Assembly (NCBI RefSeq): GCF_900107735.1
Contig: NZ_FNQV01000006.1
Location: 122,290 to 186,289 of the forward strand
From: Bowdeniella nasicola
Lineage (GTDB): Bacteria; Actinomycetota; Actinomycetes; Actinomycetales; Actinomycetaceae
Length of the DNA: 64,000 bases
Reading direction: 5' to 3'
Numbering within the stretch: the stretch's first letter is position 1; each line of letters starts with the position of its first letter. Shown piece after piece: positions 62,819 to 64,000 of this stretch. The notes under the pieces are model-generated. The model was not told where the DNA came from and searched no databases. It saw only the letters and a list, made by a program, of their open reading frames with translations. A program made the position numbers and the translations under genes.

Positions 62819-64000
62819 TCAAAAGGGTGGTGGTCCGTTGAGGGCTTCGTCGAAGCGCCAGTCGTTGGCCAGGGTGAAGCCGCGCGACTGTCCTGCCGCG
62901 CTTGTCTGCGTTGCCTCAGGTGTCATCGCGGTATCGGTGTTCGCGGTGGTGGTGAGGGGTTGATGGTCCGGGCTGGGTGGTGCGCCTGGTTTGGGGATGG
63001 CAACAATGGGCGGCGTCAGGCGCGGGTGGTAGATGGGTTGTTGGTCGGGGTCGATTCTTCGGGGTGGCCTGGCTGCTGGGATCCCGTTTTGGTCGATGAT
63101 GATGGTCCAGCTGTTGGGGTCGCCGGGTGGTTTTTCGACTCGGGGATGATGACGTGAGCACACTAAGGCCAGGTTGGTGAGGTTGGTGGGGCCGCCGCTT
63201 TCCCAGGAGATGATGTGGTGGGCTACGCATCCTTCGGGTGGGTCGGTGCACATGGGGAAGACACATCCCCCATCCCGGAGGGCTAAGAGTTTGCGTAGTT
63301 TTTTGTTGGCGAGGCGGGTTTCTCGTCCTCGGTCTGCTTTGCGCGTGTCCCAAATGTGGCGGGTACGCTCCGGAAAAGCGAGCAGCGCATCGTCTGCTGA
63401 CACTATGTGCGGGGCGGGTGGCGCCGGAGTCAACTTGGTGGCTTCGGGTCCGGTTCCGGTAGCTACCGTCGTGGTAGCAGCACTGGGACGGGACGTGTCG
63501 CCATTGGTGAAGTCATCATCTGCCATGATGCGGTCGGTCAAGGATTCGGCATCATCTTCAAAGGAGTCCGCTTCCGGGCCCTCCATATGGGCTCCATGAC
63601 TTCCATTGCCACCAGGGTTATTCGGGCGCGGGCTCCCACCGCCGTTACCGGATGGGCCGTCACTGTCATCGCCCGAGGGGTCGTTGTCATCGAACGGGTC
63701 CTGCCCGTCGAAGGGGTCTTCGTTGTCGAAGAGGGATGGTTCCGGGTTGGTGGCCTCCCGCCCGGTGTCGTTGCCGGTGAGGTGGGTGAGGTCGTCGGGC
63801 TCGGGTGGGTAGTGGCCGGTCATGGTGGTGAACAAGGCATCCAACAACCGGGTCTTCCGGTCGGCAGCCTTGCGGGTTTTGCTGTGGCGTTGGGCTCTTG
63901 CGATGGCTTCGGCTTTCTTCTCCAATGCTGGCATCAAGATGCGCAAGTATTCGGCGGGGATGTGGGCGAACAGGTTCGCCCCAAACTCACCGTCTTGGAT
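62819..64000 (-). CDS. DUF222 / HNH endonuclease-domain protein (13E12-repeat type), 5' end cut
   Basis: 394 residues visible, running off the right edge in the same frame. The visible N-terminal part is the end of DUF222 (GEFGANLFAHIPAEYLRILM), then a linker of about 130 residues rich in Asp/Gly/Pro/Asn, then an HNH domain with zinc-binding Cys (CVFPMCTDPPEGCVAHHIISWESGGPTNLTNLALVCSRHH). These genes often occur in several copies per genome in actinobacteria. Nuclease activity and role are not established. Confidence 0.92.
   Translation of the reverse strand: MQDGEFGANLFAHIPAEYLRILMPALEKKAEAIARAQRHSKTRKAADRKTRLLDALFTTMTGHYPPEPDDLTHLTGNDTGREATNPEPSLFDNEDPFDGQDPFDDNDPSGDDSDGPSGNGGGSPRPNNPGGNGSHGAHMEGPEADSFEDDAESLTDRIMADDDFTNGDTSRPSAATTTVATGTGPEATKLTPAPPAPHIVSADDALLAFPERTRHIWDTRKADRGRETRLANKKLRKLLALRDGGCVFPMCTDPPEGCVAHHIISWESGGPTNLTNLALVCSRHHPRVEKPPGDPNSWTIIIDQNGIPAARPPRRIDPDQQPIYHPRLTPPIVAIPKPGAPPSPDHQPLTTTANTDTAMTPEATQTSAAGQSRGFTLANDWRFDEALNGPPPF

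Overview
The window is a high-GC, gene-dense actinobacterial chromosome segment. The evidence is a DnaJ/GrpE/DnaK operon preceded by HspR-type HAIR sites, tRNA genes without encoded CCA, an LPXTG-anchored surface protein, and actinobacterial families such as DUF5926 and DUF222-HNH. An Actinomycetaceae-like organism is my best guess; species is not resolved. No phage, IS element, CRISPR array or rRNA was seen.

Layout. 0-3.1 kb: dnaK-grpE-dnaJ (minus) with two HAIR operators. 3.2-8.1 kb: MarR regulator, a deleted and frameshifted aldehyde dehydrogenase, a DUF2254 membrane protein, GluQ, a frameshifted LPXTG protein with a 36-bp repeat array, and tRNA-Ser(CGA). 8.2-11.5 kb: sugar symporter plus GH13 glucosidase. 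11.5-15.6 kb: tadA, upp, and metNIQ under a SAM-I riboswitch whose closing stem contains the metN start codon. 15.6-18.3 kb: hydrolase, MauE-thioredoxin fusion and TetR regulator. 18.3-25.9 kb: the most interesting block, with arcA-arcB-arcC followed by a true arginine:glycine-type amidinotransferase, an EamA transporter and an MHS-family transporter. No arginine/ornithine antiporter is present. 25.9-30.6 kb: exported hydrolase, lipoprotein, SLC13 carboxylate transporter, and tRNAs Arg(ACG), Ser(GCT) and Ser(TGA). 30.6-41.8 kb: quinone oxidoreductase, YihS-type sugar isomerase, CUT1 sugar ABC transporter with a LacI regulator and operator, HAD phosphatase, serS and a lipid-kinase-like protein. 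41.9-47.7 kb: a frameshifted unknown gene, a large membrane protein with an extracytoplasmic domain, GT2, Ogt and an orphan LacI. 47.8-64 kb: DUF5926 flanked by a 25-bp inverted repeat, rhodanese-FdhF/YdeP-FdhD, phosphoglucomutase, MFS, CUT2 sugar ABC transporter, App1 phosphatase, GntR/FCD regulator, a 6-phosphogluconate dehydrogenase with a large acidic insertion, and a DUF222-HNH protein cut by the right edge.

How genes work together. The arc block can make ATP from arginine. With the amidinotransferase it could run as a closed ornithine cycle that ferments a guanidino compound such as guanidinoacetate; this is inference. Several sugar importers feed phosphoglucomutase and 6-phosphogluconate dehydrogenase. 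Rhodanese, FdhD and the molybdopterin enzyme form one sulfur/molybdenum-cofactor operon.

Two themes cross the window. First, three genes are broken by single-base changes in 4-base G/C tracts, either assembly errors or real slippage. Second, the 47-63 kb part is rich in short tandem repeats, both inside genes as Gly/Ala/acidic inserts and just after genes, where the stop codon itself is repeated.
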